A stretch of DNA of 64,000 bases from Duncaniella muricolitica (GTDB lineage Bacteria > Bacteroidota > Bacteroidia > Bacteroidales > Muribaculaceae). Location of the stretch: positions 2,232,001-2,296,000 of the forward strand of contig CP061009.1 in NCBI GenBank assembly GCA_025808375.1, written 5' to 3'. The number at the start of each line of letters is the position of its first letter. The first letter of the stretch is position 1. Made by a program: the position numbers and the translations under genes. A model generated the notes under the pieces. That model was not told the DNA's origin, searched no databases, and saw only the letters and a program-made list of their open reading frames with translations. This document shows, piece by piece, positions 37,252 to 46,117 of this stretch.

Positions 37252-38019
37252 ATGGAAGAAAAACAAAGACATTAAAAATAATACGTAAAGCGGCCACAGA
37301 GCTTAAACTCCCATTGTGGCGCGATGCCCTTGACCAGTATATAAGCCGCTTCGCCGCCGAATCATGGAGCGTGCAGCACCTCATGGCCGTCATGATGCAG
37401 GACCAGCTTAAAAATGCGTGCCGACAACCGCCGCCGCACTCTGATAAAGCGTGCCGACTTTCCGCAACTCAAATATCTGGGCGACCTCATTGTCGACGAA
37501 CTCCCCGATGACGCACGCACCGCTCTGCCACTGCTGCGGTCGCTCGACTTCGTCCGGCAAGGACGAAACCTCGTCCTGTACGGCAATCCCGAACAGGCAA
37601 AAACGCACATTGCCACTGCTCTGGGTATCGAGGCCTGCACTCAGGGCATGACCGTAATGTTCACCTCCGTGCCACGGCTTATAACGCAAATCAAAGAGGC
37701 ACGGCAAGAACGCGCACTCCGTTCTCTTGAAAACAGGTTCATCAACTACGACCTTGTGATATGCGACGAGTTCGGATACGTCTCCTGTGACAAAGAAGCC
37801 GGCGAATTGCTCTTCAACCATCTGTCTCTCAGAGCCGGAAAGAAAACAGTCATCATCACTACAAACCTGGCCTTCAACAGATGGAGCGAGATTATCGCCG
37901 ACAAAGTCCTCGTGACAGCAATGGTAGACCGCCTGACCCACAAAGCCGTGCTCTTAAACATGACCGGAGAATCATTCAGAATGAAAGAAACGAAGAAAAT
38001 ACTCCAAAATCAACTATAA
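37252..38019 (+). pseudogene. istB: istB, IS21 ATPase helper, copy 2, P-loop destroyed
   Basis: An extra A right after the start gives a stop at codon 8, and the shared AAAAA run splits the N-terminus from the 201-residue main part (37414-38019). In the main part one G is lost and one A is gained 10 bases later, so the Walker A GNPGTGKTH of copy 1 reads GNPEQAKTH here. The two changes restore the frame but remove the nucleotide-binding loop. Confidence 0.7.
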
Positions 38020-38108
38020 TTATATCTAATTTCTTAAATTTGCATGTCCTATGAAACGGTGCATTTCTCAATTAGAATCTGGCGCACTTCTCGATTAAAT
38101 TTTACAAG

Positions 38109-38178
38109 CTATAATTGCTGCTCGATTTGAAGCTCGGGCAAAGGCGCAAGCCGAAGAGAAACAGCAAACTCAATAAAT
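38109..38178 (+). pseudogene. C-terminal tail of an unknown gene cut by IS21
   Basis: From the IS end the frame AIIAARFEARAKAQAEEKQQTQ runs to TAA at 38176-38178. It is an Ala/Gln/Glu-rich tail with no start. It is not joined in frame to the sequence left of copy 2, in keeping with a rearrangement. Confidence 0.35.
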
Positions 38179-38184
38179 GATGTC

Positions 38185-38517
38185 TCATTTAGCTTTCTGT
38201 ACCAATTTCTCAAACCTCTCTTTCCTTTCCTCGGCTGTGAGCTGAGGGGCATTGTTTCGTATCTCAGATTTTTTATTATCCCACGGCAACGGTAATAGCT
38301 GCCGTGGGGTAATTCTTTTTCTGACATGCGGCTGGATGCAGATGGCGGCCACCGTACGGGCGCGCTCCTGTAGTTCCTGCCCTCGTTCAAAGCGTATGCG
38401 CTTGGCCATATCCAATGTTCCCTTGTTCTGACGAGCGTAGATATAGACCCAGAATCTCGTTCTTGTATTCGTTTTCAGATATGTAGTGCCGTTTTGTTCC
38501 GGCTAGTCACTTCCATC
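38185..38517 (-). pseudogene. Phage tail-assembly-like protein with two one-base insertions
   Basis: The track of one protein can be followed from ATG 38517 (MEVTSRNK) through YISENEYKNEILGLYLR to TLDMAKRIRFERGQELQERA and QLLPLPWDNKK, if one A is removed from the run after SRN and another from the GGGAAC site. The segment VAAICIQPHVRKRITPRQLLPLPWD is typical of small tail-assembly proteins in Bacteroidales prophages. It is convergent with the tail fragment at 38109. Confidence 0.5.
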
Positions 38518-38806
38518 TTGCCGAAATAAAATTACAGTTAGAGACTGTCACGTCCATCATAGAGGACGCGACCCATTAATTAGGGGTTGTCGCCGCTGTT
38601 TTCTTCAATCAGACAAAACATAGGAAAATGACGACAAATAAACACCTAATGCTAAATATGCACAAAACAGATAATGTGTTGATTTATTGAGTCTTGCTTT
38701 ATTGTGTTTGTGCTTATTTACTCGAAAGATTTAGGTCCGAATACCACTTGCGACTCAGATAATTTATCTCAATCAAAGGTACTTTGTCTAAAACAATACC
38801 GAAACC
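38518..38806. other. Intergenic DNA, no gene seen
   Basis: AT-rich sequence with no protein-like frame. A minus-strand TACCTTTG at 38774-38781 could be a -7 box for the phage-like relic, without a matching -33. No copy of the tRNA-Thr 3' end, which would mark an attachment site, was seen here. Confidence 0.4.
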
Positions 38807-39208
38807 TTACTTATTTTCCTGCTTGCGGATAACGTCTACAAATGATTTCGGCAGGACTACATTATAGAGTTTCAAAGCCTCCGCGAAAAGCGGAGCTATC
38901 TGCTCATCTGTGAAGCCGGCTATACCGCAACCTATACGCGTAACCAAAAATGTAGTCTGATCCCATTCACGTGCAAGTTCGATAAAATCATCTACATACG
39001 GCTTTATTGTCTCAACTCCGCCTTGCATGGTAGGTATGGCGTAGGATTGGCCTTGCAAACCTACGCCCTGGCCCATTATTGCTCCGAACCGTTCATGTGC
39101 GACGCGGGCTGCACCCCCGAGATGTAACCCCTGGAGGTTACTACCAAACACAAATATTTCATCTCTGTCAAGCGAAGTTATATTCTCCGGTGTGTATCTC
39201 AGGCTCAT
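38807..39208 (-). CDS. A1S_2505 family phage non-structural protein
   Basis: A 133-residue protein with the start pattern TPENITSLDRDEIFVFGSNLQGLHLGGAARVAHERFGA and YAIPTMQGG, typical of the A1S_2505 family, a macro-domain-like group first noted in phages but also found in chromosomes. The biochemical role is not established. It has no signal peptide. It stands between the phage remnants and carB and has an intact frame, unlike its mobile neighbours. Confidence 0.7.
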   Translation of the reverse strand: MSLRYTPENITSLDRDEIFVFGSNLQGLHLGGAARVAHERFGAIMGQGVGLQGQSYAIPTMQGGVETIKPYVDDFIELAREWDQTTFLVTRIGCGIAGFTDEQIAPLFAEALKLYNVVLPKSFVDVIRKQENK

Positions 39209-39246
39209 AATTGCAACATTTATATCGTTTATAATATATAGTAAAA

Positions 39247-39278
39247 ACGTGTCGAGCCGTATATTTGACTCGACACGT
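39247..39278 (-). terminator. Terminator of carB
   Basis: A perfect 10-bp stem (39247-39256 with 39269-39278) is followed, in the minus direction, by TTTTTAC. It lies 38 bases past the carB stop. Confidence 0.85.
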
Positions 39279-39315
39279 GTGTTAAATCATGTTGTGATCA
39301 GCATCAAGATATCGT

Positions 39316-42300
39316 CTACTTATACTCATCCCACGACTTGATGCTGATGTCGCTGTAATCCATATTGCAGAAAGCTTCGATGAAAGCTCCGGCAAGACGG
39401 GCATTGGTAATCAGCGGTATGTTGTGGTCAATTGCTCCGCGACGGATGCGATAGCCGTTGGTGAGCTCACGCTTGGTGTGATTTTTGGGTATATTGACGA
39501 TAAGATCAAACTTATGCTCGGAGATCATCTTCATCACATTCTCCTCGGCATCGGCACATTCATCGGGCCAATATACTGGGATTGCAGGTATGCCATGGTC
39601 ATTGAGGAATGTCGCTGTGCCTGCAGTGGCGTAGATTTTGTAGCCCTTGGATGCCAGACGTTTGCTCGGTTCAAGCAGATCCACCTTGCTCTTCGCCGCG
39701 CCCGACGAGAGCATAATTCCACCCTTGGGTATCTCAAAGCCGGTCGCAAGCATTGCGCTGAGCAGGGCCTCGTCAAAATCGTCGCCGATGCATCCAACCT
39801 CGCCGGTCGAGGACATATCCACGCCAAGCACAGGGTCAGCATTGTGCAGACGAGAGAACGAAAACTGCGAAGCCTTGACGCCGATACGGTCGATGTCAAA
39901 TGCCGATTTATCGGGGCGGCTGTAGGGCGCATCAAGCATAATGCGTGTGGCGGTCTCGATAAAGTTGCGTTTGAGCACCTTGGAAACAAACGGGAATGAA
40001 CGTGAGGCTCGCAGATTACACTCGATAACCTTGACCTCGTTATTTCGGGCCAGGAACTGAATGTTGAAGGGACCTGAGATGTTGAGCTCTTTGGCTATCT
40101 GACGGCTTATCTTTTTAATACGACGGGCTGTTGCAAAGTATATCTTCTGAGCGGGGAACACGAGTGTAGCGTCACCTGAATGTACACCGGCAAATTCCAC
40201 ATGCTCAGAAATGGCATATTCAACAATTTCTCCATTTTGAGCTACTGCGTCAAACTCGATTTCTTTGGTGTCCTGAAGGAACTGTGATACAACTACCGGA
40301 TATTCTTTTGATACCTCAGCGGCCATCTTGAGGAAGTTTGCAAGCTCCTCCTCGTTATAACATACGTTCATGGCTGCACCTGACAGCACATATGAGGGAC
40401 GCACGAGTACCGGATAGCCGACCTTATCGACAAACTCCTTGACATCTTCAAGACTCGTGAGCTCCTGCCACGCCGGCTGGTCGATGCCGAGCTGATCGAG
40501 CATGGCGGAGAACTTGTTGCGATTTTCCGCGCGGTCGATTGATATGGGCGATGTACCGAGCACCGGCACAGACTGACGATGGAGCTTCATGGCAAGATTG
40601 TTGGGTATCTGGCCGCCAACCGACACAATAACACCGCGGGGCTGCTCGAGATCAATGACATCAAGTACGCGCTCAAACGAAAGTTCGTCGAAGTAGAGAC
40701 GGTCGCACATGTCATAGTCAGTCGATACAGTCTCAGGATTGTAATTGATCATAATTGACTTATAGCCGAGCTTGCGGGCTGTCTGGATAGCATTGACCGA
40801 GCACCAGTCAAACTCAACCGACGAACCTATACGATAAGCACCTGAGCCGAGCACGATAACCGACTTCTCATTTTTATAATAGTTCACATCATATCCCTCT
40901 ACAGCATATGTCATGTAGAGATAATTGGTCAGCTCGGGATGTTCGCTCGCAACGGTATTGATACGCTTCACGGCCGGAAGGATTCCGAGAGCCTTGCGAC
41001 GCGCACGTACCTGGAGATTTTCTTTCTCCATATTGCCGACAGGGTTAAGCACAAAACGTGCTATCTGGAAATCGGAGAATCCGAGCACCTTTGCCTCGCG
41101 GAGCACCTCGGCCGGTATTTCTTCAATGGTATTGTAGCCACAAAGTTTAGTCTTGAAGTCGACAATATTTTTGAGTTTGCCGAGGAACCACGGATCAATC
41201 TTTGTGAGTTCATATATACGGTCGATTGTATATCCCTGCTCTAACGCCTGGGCGATAGCAAAGATGCGGAGGTCGGTCGGGTGGGAGAGTTCGCGGTCAA
41301 GATCGTCAAACTCGATACCCTCATTTCCAACAAAGCCATGCATGCCCTGACCGATCATTCTGAGTCCCTTCTGAATAATCTCCTCAAACGAACGTCCTAT
41401 CGACATGATTTCGCCTACTGACTTCATGCTTGAACCGATTTCACGACTCACACCGACAAACTTCGTAAGGTCCCAGCGGGGAATCTTGCATATCAGATAG
41501 TCAAGCGATGGTGCCACATAAGCCGAGTTGGGCGTACCCATCTCGCCAATCTGGTCGAGCGTATAGCCCAATGCAATCTTGGCGGCTACAAATGCGAGAG
41601 GATAGCCGGTAGCCTTGGAGGCCAAAGCCGATGAGCGCGACAAACGTGCGTTTACTTCAATTACGCGATAGTCGTTAGTCTCGGCATTGAATGCATACTG
41701 GATGTTACACTCACCTACGATGCCGAGATGACGTATACATTTACGCGACAGTTCCTGGAGCATCTCCACCTGCTGTTCTGAGAGAGAACAAGTCGGAGCG
41801 ACAACTATCGACTCACCGGTGTGTATGCCCAGCGGATCAAAATTTTCCATGCTTGCAACTGTGAAACAATGGTCGTTGGCGTCACGGATCACCTCAAATT
41901 CAATTTCCTTCCAGCCTTTCAGTGACTCCTCGACAAGTATCTGATTGGAGAATGTAAAAGCACTCTCAGCGAGTTTTACAAATTCTTCTTCATTGGCACA
42001 TATGCCGCTGCCTTGTCCACCAAGCGCGTAAGCAGAGCGCACCATGACAGGGAAACCAATTTCTCGGGCTGCTTTCAGTGCATCCTCCATGCTTTCCACC
42101 GCATGACTCTTGGGGGTCTTCATAGGTATCTCGTCGAGCTTTTTCACGAAGAGATCACGGTCTTCGGTATACATTATGGCCTCGACTGATGTGCCAAGGA
42201 CTTTTACTCCATATTTGTCAAGCACACCGTTGAGATACAGTTCAGTGCCGCAATTGAGGGCAGTCTGTCCGCCGAAAGCGAGCAGCAGACCGTCGGGACG

Positions 42301-42537
42301 CTCTTTTTTTATGACTTCCTCGACAAAATATTTTGTAAGAGGCAGGAAATAAACCTTGTCGGCTATACCCTCCGAAGTCTGGATTGTGGCGATGTTGGGG
42401 TTCATGAGCACAGAGCTGATTCCCTCTTCACGCAGAGCCTTTAATGCCTGTGAGCCGGAATAGTCAAACTCGCCGGCCTGACCGATCTTCAGTGCGCCTG
42501 AGCCGAGCACGAGTACTTTCTTGATTTTCTTTTCCAT
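39316..42537 (-). CDS. carB: Carbamoyl-phosphate synthase large subunit
   Basis: A 1073-residue CarB with two repeated halves (each a pre-ATP-grasp and ATP-grasp domain) and a C-terminal MGS-like allosteric domain. Motifs include SGALKIGQAGEFDYSGSQ near residue 13 and the second-half SGAYRIGSSVEFDWCSV near 567. It makes carbamoyl phosphate from glutamine ammonia, bicarbonate and 2 ATP for arginine and pyrimidines. The small subunit carA is not next to it; carB has its own promoter and a leader with a hairpin. Confidence 0.97.
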   Translation of the reverse strand: MEKKIKKVLVLGSGALKIGQAGEFDYSGSQALKALREEGISSVLMNPNIATIQTSEGIADKVYFLPLTKYFVEEVIKKERPDGLLLAFGGQTALNCGTELYLNGVLDKYGVKVLGTSVEAIMYTEDRDLFVKKLDEIPMKTPKSHAVESMEDALKAAREIGFPVMVRSAYALGGQGSGICANEEEFVKLAESAFTFSNQILVEESLKGWKEIEFEVIRDANDHCFTVASMENFDPLGIHTGESIVVAPTCSLSEQQVEMLQELSRKCIRHLGIVGECNIQYAFNAETNDYRVIEVNARLSRSSALASKATGYPLAFVAAKIALGYTLDQIGEMGTPNSAYVAPSLDYLICKIPRWDLTKFVGVSREIGSSMKSVGEIMSIGRSFEEIIQKGLRMIGQGMHGFVGNEGIEFDDLDRELSHPTDLRIFAIAQALEQGYTIDRIYELTKIDPWFLGKLKNIVDFKTKLCGYNTIEEIPAEVLREAKVLGFSDFQIARFVLNPVGNMEKENLQVRARRKALGILPAVKRINTVASEHPELTNYLYMTYAVEGYDVNYYKNEKSVIVLGSGAYRIGSSVEFDWCSVNAIQTARKLGYKSIMINYNPETVSTDYDMCDRLYFDELSFERVLDVIDLEQPRGVIVSVGGQIPNNLAMKLHRQSVPVLGTSPISIDRAENRNKFSAMLDQLGIDQPAWQELTSLEDVKEFVDKVGYPVLVRPSYVLSGAAMNVCYNEEELANFLKMAAEVSKEYPVVVSQFLQDTKEIEFDAVAQNGEIVEYAISEHVEFAGVHSGDATLVFPAQKIYFATARRIKKISRQIAKELNISGPFNIQFLARNNEVKVIECNLRASRSFPFVSKVLKRNFIETATRIMLDAPYSRPDKSAFDIDRIGVKASQFSFSRLHNADPVLGVDMSSTGEVGCIGDDFDEALLSAMLATGFEIPKGGIMLSSGAAKSKVDLLEPSKRLASKGYKIYATAGTATFLNDHGIPAIPVYWPDECADAEENVMKMISEHKFDLIVNIPKNHTKRELTNGYRIRRGAIDHNIPLITNARLAGAFIEAFCNMDYSDISIKSWDEYK

Positions 42538-42566
42538 AATGGTGATAGCGTGTGGTTCAATAAGAA

Positions 42567-42601
42567 AAATGCGTTACCCACTGCGAGTGGACAACGCATT
42601 T
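42567..42601 (-). promoter_or_regulatory. Attenuator-like hairpin in the carB leader
   Basis: On the minus strand, 9-bp arms (42567-42575 with 42593-42601) enclose a second stem (CCAC with GTGG), and the sequence TTTTTCTT follows. It lies between the carB promoter and start codon, so it could end transcription early. A 12-codon frame (MHYQKLEIINII) precedes it in the leader, which allows coupling to translation. No regulatory ligand can be read from the sequence. Confidence 0.55.
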
Positions 42602-42658
42602 TATATAATGTTGATTATTTCTAATTTTTGATAATGCATCAGGGTTTCTATTTGAATG

Positions 42659-42689
42659 CAAAGTTATAAATAATTTACCACTCCGGCAA
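42659..42689 (-). promoter_or_regulatory. carB promoter
   Basis: On the minus strand a -33 TTG (42687-42689) and a -7 TAACTTTG (42659-42666) are 20 bases apart. The leader to the carB ATG is about 110 bases. Confidence 0.7.
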
Positions 42690-42719
42690 AAATAATTTAC
42701 GACTATCGGGAAAAAATTG

Positions 42720-42727
42720 TAAATTTG
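42720..42727 (+). promoter_or_regulatory. -7 box of purT
   Basis: TAAATTTG lies 58 bases before the purT start and is divergent from the carB promoter. Confidence 0.5.
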
Positions 42728-42785
42728 CACAAGAAAATGCAATAATCATCACATTAACAATATAATCTTAACACATCTTATCAAT

Positions 42786-43970
42786 ATGTCTAAAATAGGA
42801 AGCAAATGGACTCCCCGGGCGCGTAAAGCTATGCTCCTTGGCAGCGGAGAACTCGGCAAGGAGGTCGCAATCGAGCTGCAGAGAATGGGAGTTGAAGTGA
42901 TAGCTTGCGATAAATATGCCAATGCCCCGGCAATGCAGGTAGCCGATAAGGCACTTGTATTCAATATGCTTGACCCCGTGGCTCTTCGCGAGAATATTGA
43001 ACGCGAGAAGCCCGACCATATCATCCCCGAAGTGGAAGCTATCGCCACCCCTGTATTGGTTGAACTTGAAAAAGAAGGATATAATGTCACTCCAACCGCC
43101 AATGCGGCATTCCTTACAATGAACCGCGAAGGCATACGCCGTCTTGCCGCCGAAGAGCTTGGTGTCACCACATCTCCCTATCGCTTTGCCTCCGACTTCG
43201 AGGAATTTAAAGACGCTGTAAAAGCCGTAGGCATACCCTGTGTAATCAAGCCGATCATGTCATCAAGCGGTCATGGTCAAAGCGTGATAAAGAGCGAGGC
43301 CGACATCGAGAACTCTTGGCGCATAGCTCAGGAGGGTGGCCGAGCCGGTGCCGGACGTGTCATCGTAGAGGGATTTGTAGATTTTGACTACGAGATAACA
43401 ATGCTCACCGTACGCTCTATCGCCGGAACCGCCTATTGTGAGCCCATAGGCCATATTCAGATCGACGGAGACTATCGTTATTCCTGGCAGCCCCAGGCGA
43501 TGAGCCCCGAAGCAAAAAACAAAGCACAGGAAATCGCAAAAAAAGTTACTGACGCGCTTGGCGGATATGGAATCTTTGGCGTAGAGCTGTTTATCAAAGG
43601 TGACAATGTGATATTTAGCGAGGTATCGCCACGTCCGCATGACACCGGCATGGTGACTATGATCTCACAAGACCTGAGCGAATTTGCCCTGCATGCACGT
43701 GCACTTCTCGGTCTTCCTGTACCTGAAATACGTTTTCTCGGGCCGTCGGCTTCACGCGCAGTTGTAGTGGAGGGCGACACAACATGCATTGAGATGTGCA
43801 ACCTTGAGACTGTGCTTGAAGAACCCGGCACACAAATGCGCATATTCGGCAAGCCCGAAATACACGGTCACCGCCGCATGGGTGTAATTCTTGCCACTGC
43901 CGACAATGTGGAGGAGGCCAGAGCCAAAGCAGAACGTGCCTACGACAAACTTGTTGTAAATGTACTGTAA
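42786..43970 (+). CDS. purT: Formate-dependent phosphoribosylglycinamide formyltransferase
   Basis: A 394-residue PurT of the ATP-grasp type, which formylates GAR with formate and ATP in purine synthesis. Signatures are AMLLGSGELGKEV (15-27), the ATP-grasp loop IMSSSGHGQS near 158, and the metal-binding VELFIKGDNVIFSEVSPRPHDTG near 267. It is of full length. The DUF6377 gene starts 9 bases after it, so they may be co-transcribed. Confidence 0.95.
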   Translation: MSKIGSKWTPRARKAMLLGSGELGKEVAIELQRMGVEVIACDKYANAPAMQVADKALVFNMLDPVALRENIEREKPDHIIPEVEAIATPVLVELEKEGYNVTPTANAAFLTMNREGIRRLAAEELGVTTSPYRFASDFEEFKDAVKAVGIPCVIKPIMSSSGHGQSVIKSEADIENSWRIAQEGGRAGAGRVIVEGFVDFDYEITMLTVRSIAGTAYCEPIGHIQIDGDYRYSWQPQAMSPEAKNKAQEIAKKVTDALGGYGIFGVELFIKGDNVIFSEVSPRPHDTGMVTMISQDLSEFALHARALLGLPVPEIRFLGPSASRAVVVEGDTTCIEMCNLETVLEEPGTQMRIFGKPEIHGHRRMGVILATADNVEEARAKAERAYDKLVVNVL

Positions 43971-43979
43971 AACCATATA

Positions 43980-45563
43980 ATGATCTTTCGGAAAATCATA
44001 TCCTCCGTAATTTGCATGTTCGTCACTCTTGTATCATCGGCCGCGCCGGTGAGCGAGAGTGACGCCACGCAAATGCTCCAGCGTCTTGATCACGAACTTG
44101 AGATCGGCGATACGTACATTCATGCGCGCCGCTCACTTATTGACTCGCTCAAGACAACACTTTCCGCTCTTCGCCCAAACGATGATGGCAAGCTGGACAT
44201 CATGCTCCAGCTCGGAGACTTCTACAATGCATACCGCATCGACTCAGCCCTGTATTATTACGGTGGAGGCCTGGCTGCAGCCAAAGCCATCGAAGCAGAC
44301 TCGGCAGTCACGCGTTTTGCATTAAAAATGGCCACATACCTGCCGTTGCAGATGCTCATGACTGACGCAGAACATCTGATGGACTCAGTAAGTGCTGCCG
44401 GCGTTCCACCCGGGCTGCTTACAGAGTATTATGATGCACAACGTCAGATGAATAACTATATATCAAACATATTCACTGATTTCCCTGACCGGCACGCCGC
44501 TTACCGCAAGAAGGAGTTTGATACCCAATGTCGTCTTCTCGACCAACTGGACAAAAACTCTTCACAGTACAAACTTAATCTTGCCGAACATCACATGTAT
44601 TCGCGCAACTATCCGGCGGCAAAAAAGGTGCTAAACGAACTTATCGGGGAAATCGGAGAGACCAATCCGATGTATGCGAGAGCTTGCCATATGCTGGCCG
44701 ACATCGCGAAAGTGGATGATAATTATCCCGGGCAAGTATATTACCTCGCCCTCTCAGCCATTTCCGACATCAGATGCGCGACACTTGAAATGGCATCATT
44801 ACAGGAACTCGGCGCACTGCTCTTTAAACATAATGACGTACAGCGTGCCCATTCATACCTTTCACATGCCATGCGCAATGCGGTAGAATGCCAGGTTACG
44901 CTACGTATTATCCAAACTTCAAAGGCATTACCAATAATTGAGAACGCACACAAAGCTCAGATAAACGCTTTCAAAAAACGCATCTTTATTGTGATTGCCA
45001 TAATGGGAATATTGCTATTGGCACTGTTTGTCTCGCTCAGAATGGTATATCGCAACAATCTCGCCCAACGGCGATTGGCCGAAAGACTCGAAAAAGCCAA
45101 CAAAACAAAGGATGTGTATATAGCGCAATTTCTCAATCTGTGCTCAATATACATGGACAAGCTAAACCAATTCAACAAATTGGTCAGCCGTAAGATTTCA
45201 GCCGGCAAGAGCGACGATTTACTCAAACTGACCAAGACCGGCAAACTTGCCGAAGAACAATCAAAGGAATTTTACGAAGTGTTTGATGATGCGTTTCTCA
45301 ACATATACCCGTCATTTGTGGAGGATGTCAACACACTGCTTGCTCCAGACAAACAATTGATACTTCGTGAAGGCGAAAAATTAAATACCGACCTGCGTAT
45401 TCTCGCACTGATGAGACTCGGGATTGATGATACTTCGCGTATCGCACAAATGCTCAATTATTCCGTCTACACAATATATACTTATCGTAATAAATTCAAG
45501 AGTCGCGCCATTGACCGAGATTCGTTTGAAGCAGATGTAATGAAAATAAAATCCATCTCATAA
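43980..45563 (+). CDS. DUF6377 membrane regulator (TPR, one TM, C-terminal HTH)
   Basis: A 527-residue protein: signal peptide, a TPR-like helical periplasmic region (about 30-320), one membrane helix (about 335-356, IFIVIAIMGILLLALFVSLRMV), a coiled coil and a C-terminal helix-turn-helix (TSRIAQMLNYSVYTIYTYRNKF, around 490). The layout fits DUF6377 regulators of Bacteroidales, thought to sense outside the cell and act on DNA from the membrane. The mechanism is unproven. A hairpin terminator follows immediately. Confidence 0.75.
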   Translation: MIFRKIISSVICMFVTLVSSAAPVSESDATQMLQRLDHELEIGDTYIHARRSLIDSLKTTLSALRPNDDGKLDIMLQLGDFYNAYRIDSALYYYGGGLAAAKAIEADSAVTRFALKMATYLPLQMLMTDAEHLMDSVSAAGVPPGLLTEYYDAQRQMNNYISNIFTDFPDRHAAYRKKEFDTQCRLLDQLDKNSSQYKLNLAEHHMYSRNYPAAKKVLNELIGEIGETNPMYARACHMLADIAKVDDNYPGQVYYLALSAISDIRCATLEMASLQELGALLFKHNDVQRAHSYLSHAMRNAVECQVTLRIIQTSKALPIIENAHKAQINAFKKRIFIVIAIMGILLLALFVSLRMVYRNNLAQRRLAERLEKANKTKDVYIAQFLNLCSIYMDKLNQFNKLVSRKISAGKSDDLLKLTKTGKLAEEQSKEFYEVFDDAFLNIYPSFVEDVNTLLAPDKQLILREGEKLNTDLRILALMRLGIDDTSRIAQMLNYSVYTIYTYRNKFKSRAIDRDSFEADVMKIKSIS

Positions 45564-45565
45564 AA

Positions 45566-45592
45566 CCCGCCTGTACACCGGGCGGTTTTTTA
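45566..45592 (+). terminator. Terminator of the purT-DUF6377 unit
   Basis: CCGCC (45567-45571) pairs with GGCGG (45581-45585), extended by AAAA/TTTT, with a T-run after it. It lies directly after the stop codon. Confidence 0.75.
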
Positions 45593-45754
45593 CATTTTGT
45601 TATCAAATAACACATATATTACTTAACTTTTGATACTCCTTGGATTAAATTTCAGCTATATAGCCACGCGAATCACATAAATTATACACCGCTAAAAATC
45701 AATTATATAACAAATTTAACCCATAAATATCGTCTCAATTGGCGTCTTATTTCC
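45593..45754. other. Intergenic DNA upstream of the candidate small RNA
   Basis: Very AT-rich sequence with no coding or RNA feature recognised. Confidence 0.4.
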
Positions 45755-45785
45755 TTGACAAAGATGACGAGAGGTTGTAATTTTG
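45755..45785 (+). promoter_or_regulatory. Promoter of the candidate small RNA
   Basis: TTG (45755-45757) and TAATTTTG (45778-45785) are 20 bases apart, a near-ideal Bacteroidota promoter. No plausible start codon follows. Confidence 0.65.
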
Positions 45786-45791
45786 CAATGT

Positions 45792-45994
45792 AGAAATAAA
45801 TTTGAATAAATCTCATTAGATAAAGAACAAGCATACGGAACGACGTCAGTGGATACCACTTTTCGTATAAATTGATGCATAGATTACCGTAAACGAATTG
45901 CATAATAGTAAATGTGTTTTTATGTTAGGTTTGTAGAGTCTTATTGCTAAGACGGCAAAGGGGTCACTCCGGGAGGAGAGGCCTCTTTGTTTTT
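45792..45994 (+). ncRNA. Candidate small RNA, about 200 nt, identity unknown
   Basis: The segment runs from a good promoter to a strong terminator and has no convincing reading frame. The terminator stem is 10 bp (45956-45965 with 45980-45989) with an inner CTCC/GGAG stem and a T-run. Inside, GTCTTA/TAAGAC closes a four-base loop and ATGCA/TGCAT a longer one, so the RNA can fold. Length and lone position fit 6S RNA or a Bacteroidales-specific RNA class, but I cannot confirm either. Confidence 0.6.
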
Positions 45995-46037
45995 ACCATA
46001 TCGCAGTTCTCGTCAAATAAAAAACGGGGTCATTACT

Positions 46038-46068
46038 TTTGTGGATTGGACTTTTTTTGTTAATTTCG
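46038..46068 (+). promoter_or_regulatory. folP promoter
   Basis: TTTG (46038-46041) and TAATTTCG (46061-46068) are 19 bases apart, one base off the -7 consensus. The folP start is 50 bases further. Confidence 0.5.
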
Positions 46069-46117
46069 CAATCATATATACAACCCCGTCTCTAGGGATT
46101 CAATGCAGCCATAATTC

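Larger units (their letters stand above)
35462..38106 (+). mobile_element. IS21-family element, copy 2 (inverted relative to copy 1)
   Basis: A 2645-base element, nearly identical to copy 1 but on the opposite strand, with the same terminal inverted repeats. It lies 384 bases from copy 1. It differs by scattered substitutions and one-base indels. No target duplication is seen at its own ends. Confidence 0.9.

Noticed and set aside
32437..38106. Composite transposon formed by the two IS21 copies
   Set aside because: The cargo is only broken phage-like genes, both transposases are frameshifted, and no outer target duplication is seen. A 3-base AGC match across rearranged flanks is too short to use.
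29482..39310. A second copy of the tRNA-Thr 3' end as an attachment site for the integrase
   Set aside because: No repeat of the tRNA end was seen in the mobile region or up to carB, so no element boundaries are claimed.
45703..45903. 66-residue minus-strand ORF
   Set aside because: It overlaps the small-RNA promoter, is AT-biased and unlike known proteins, and has no promoter of its own.
45792..45994. Firm 6S RNA call
   Set aside because: Size and setting fit, but the typical open central bubble could not be shown without a folding run.
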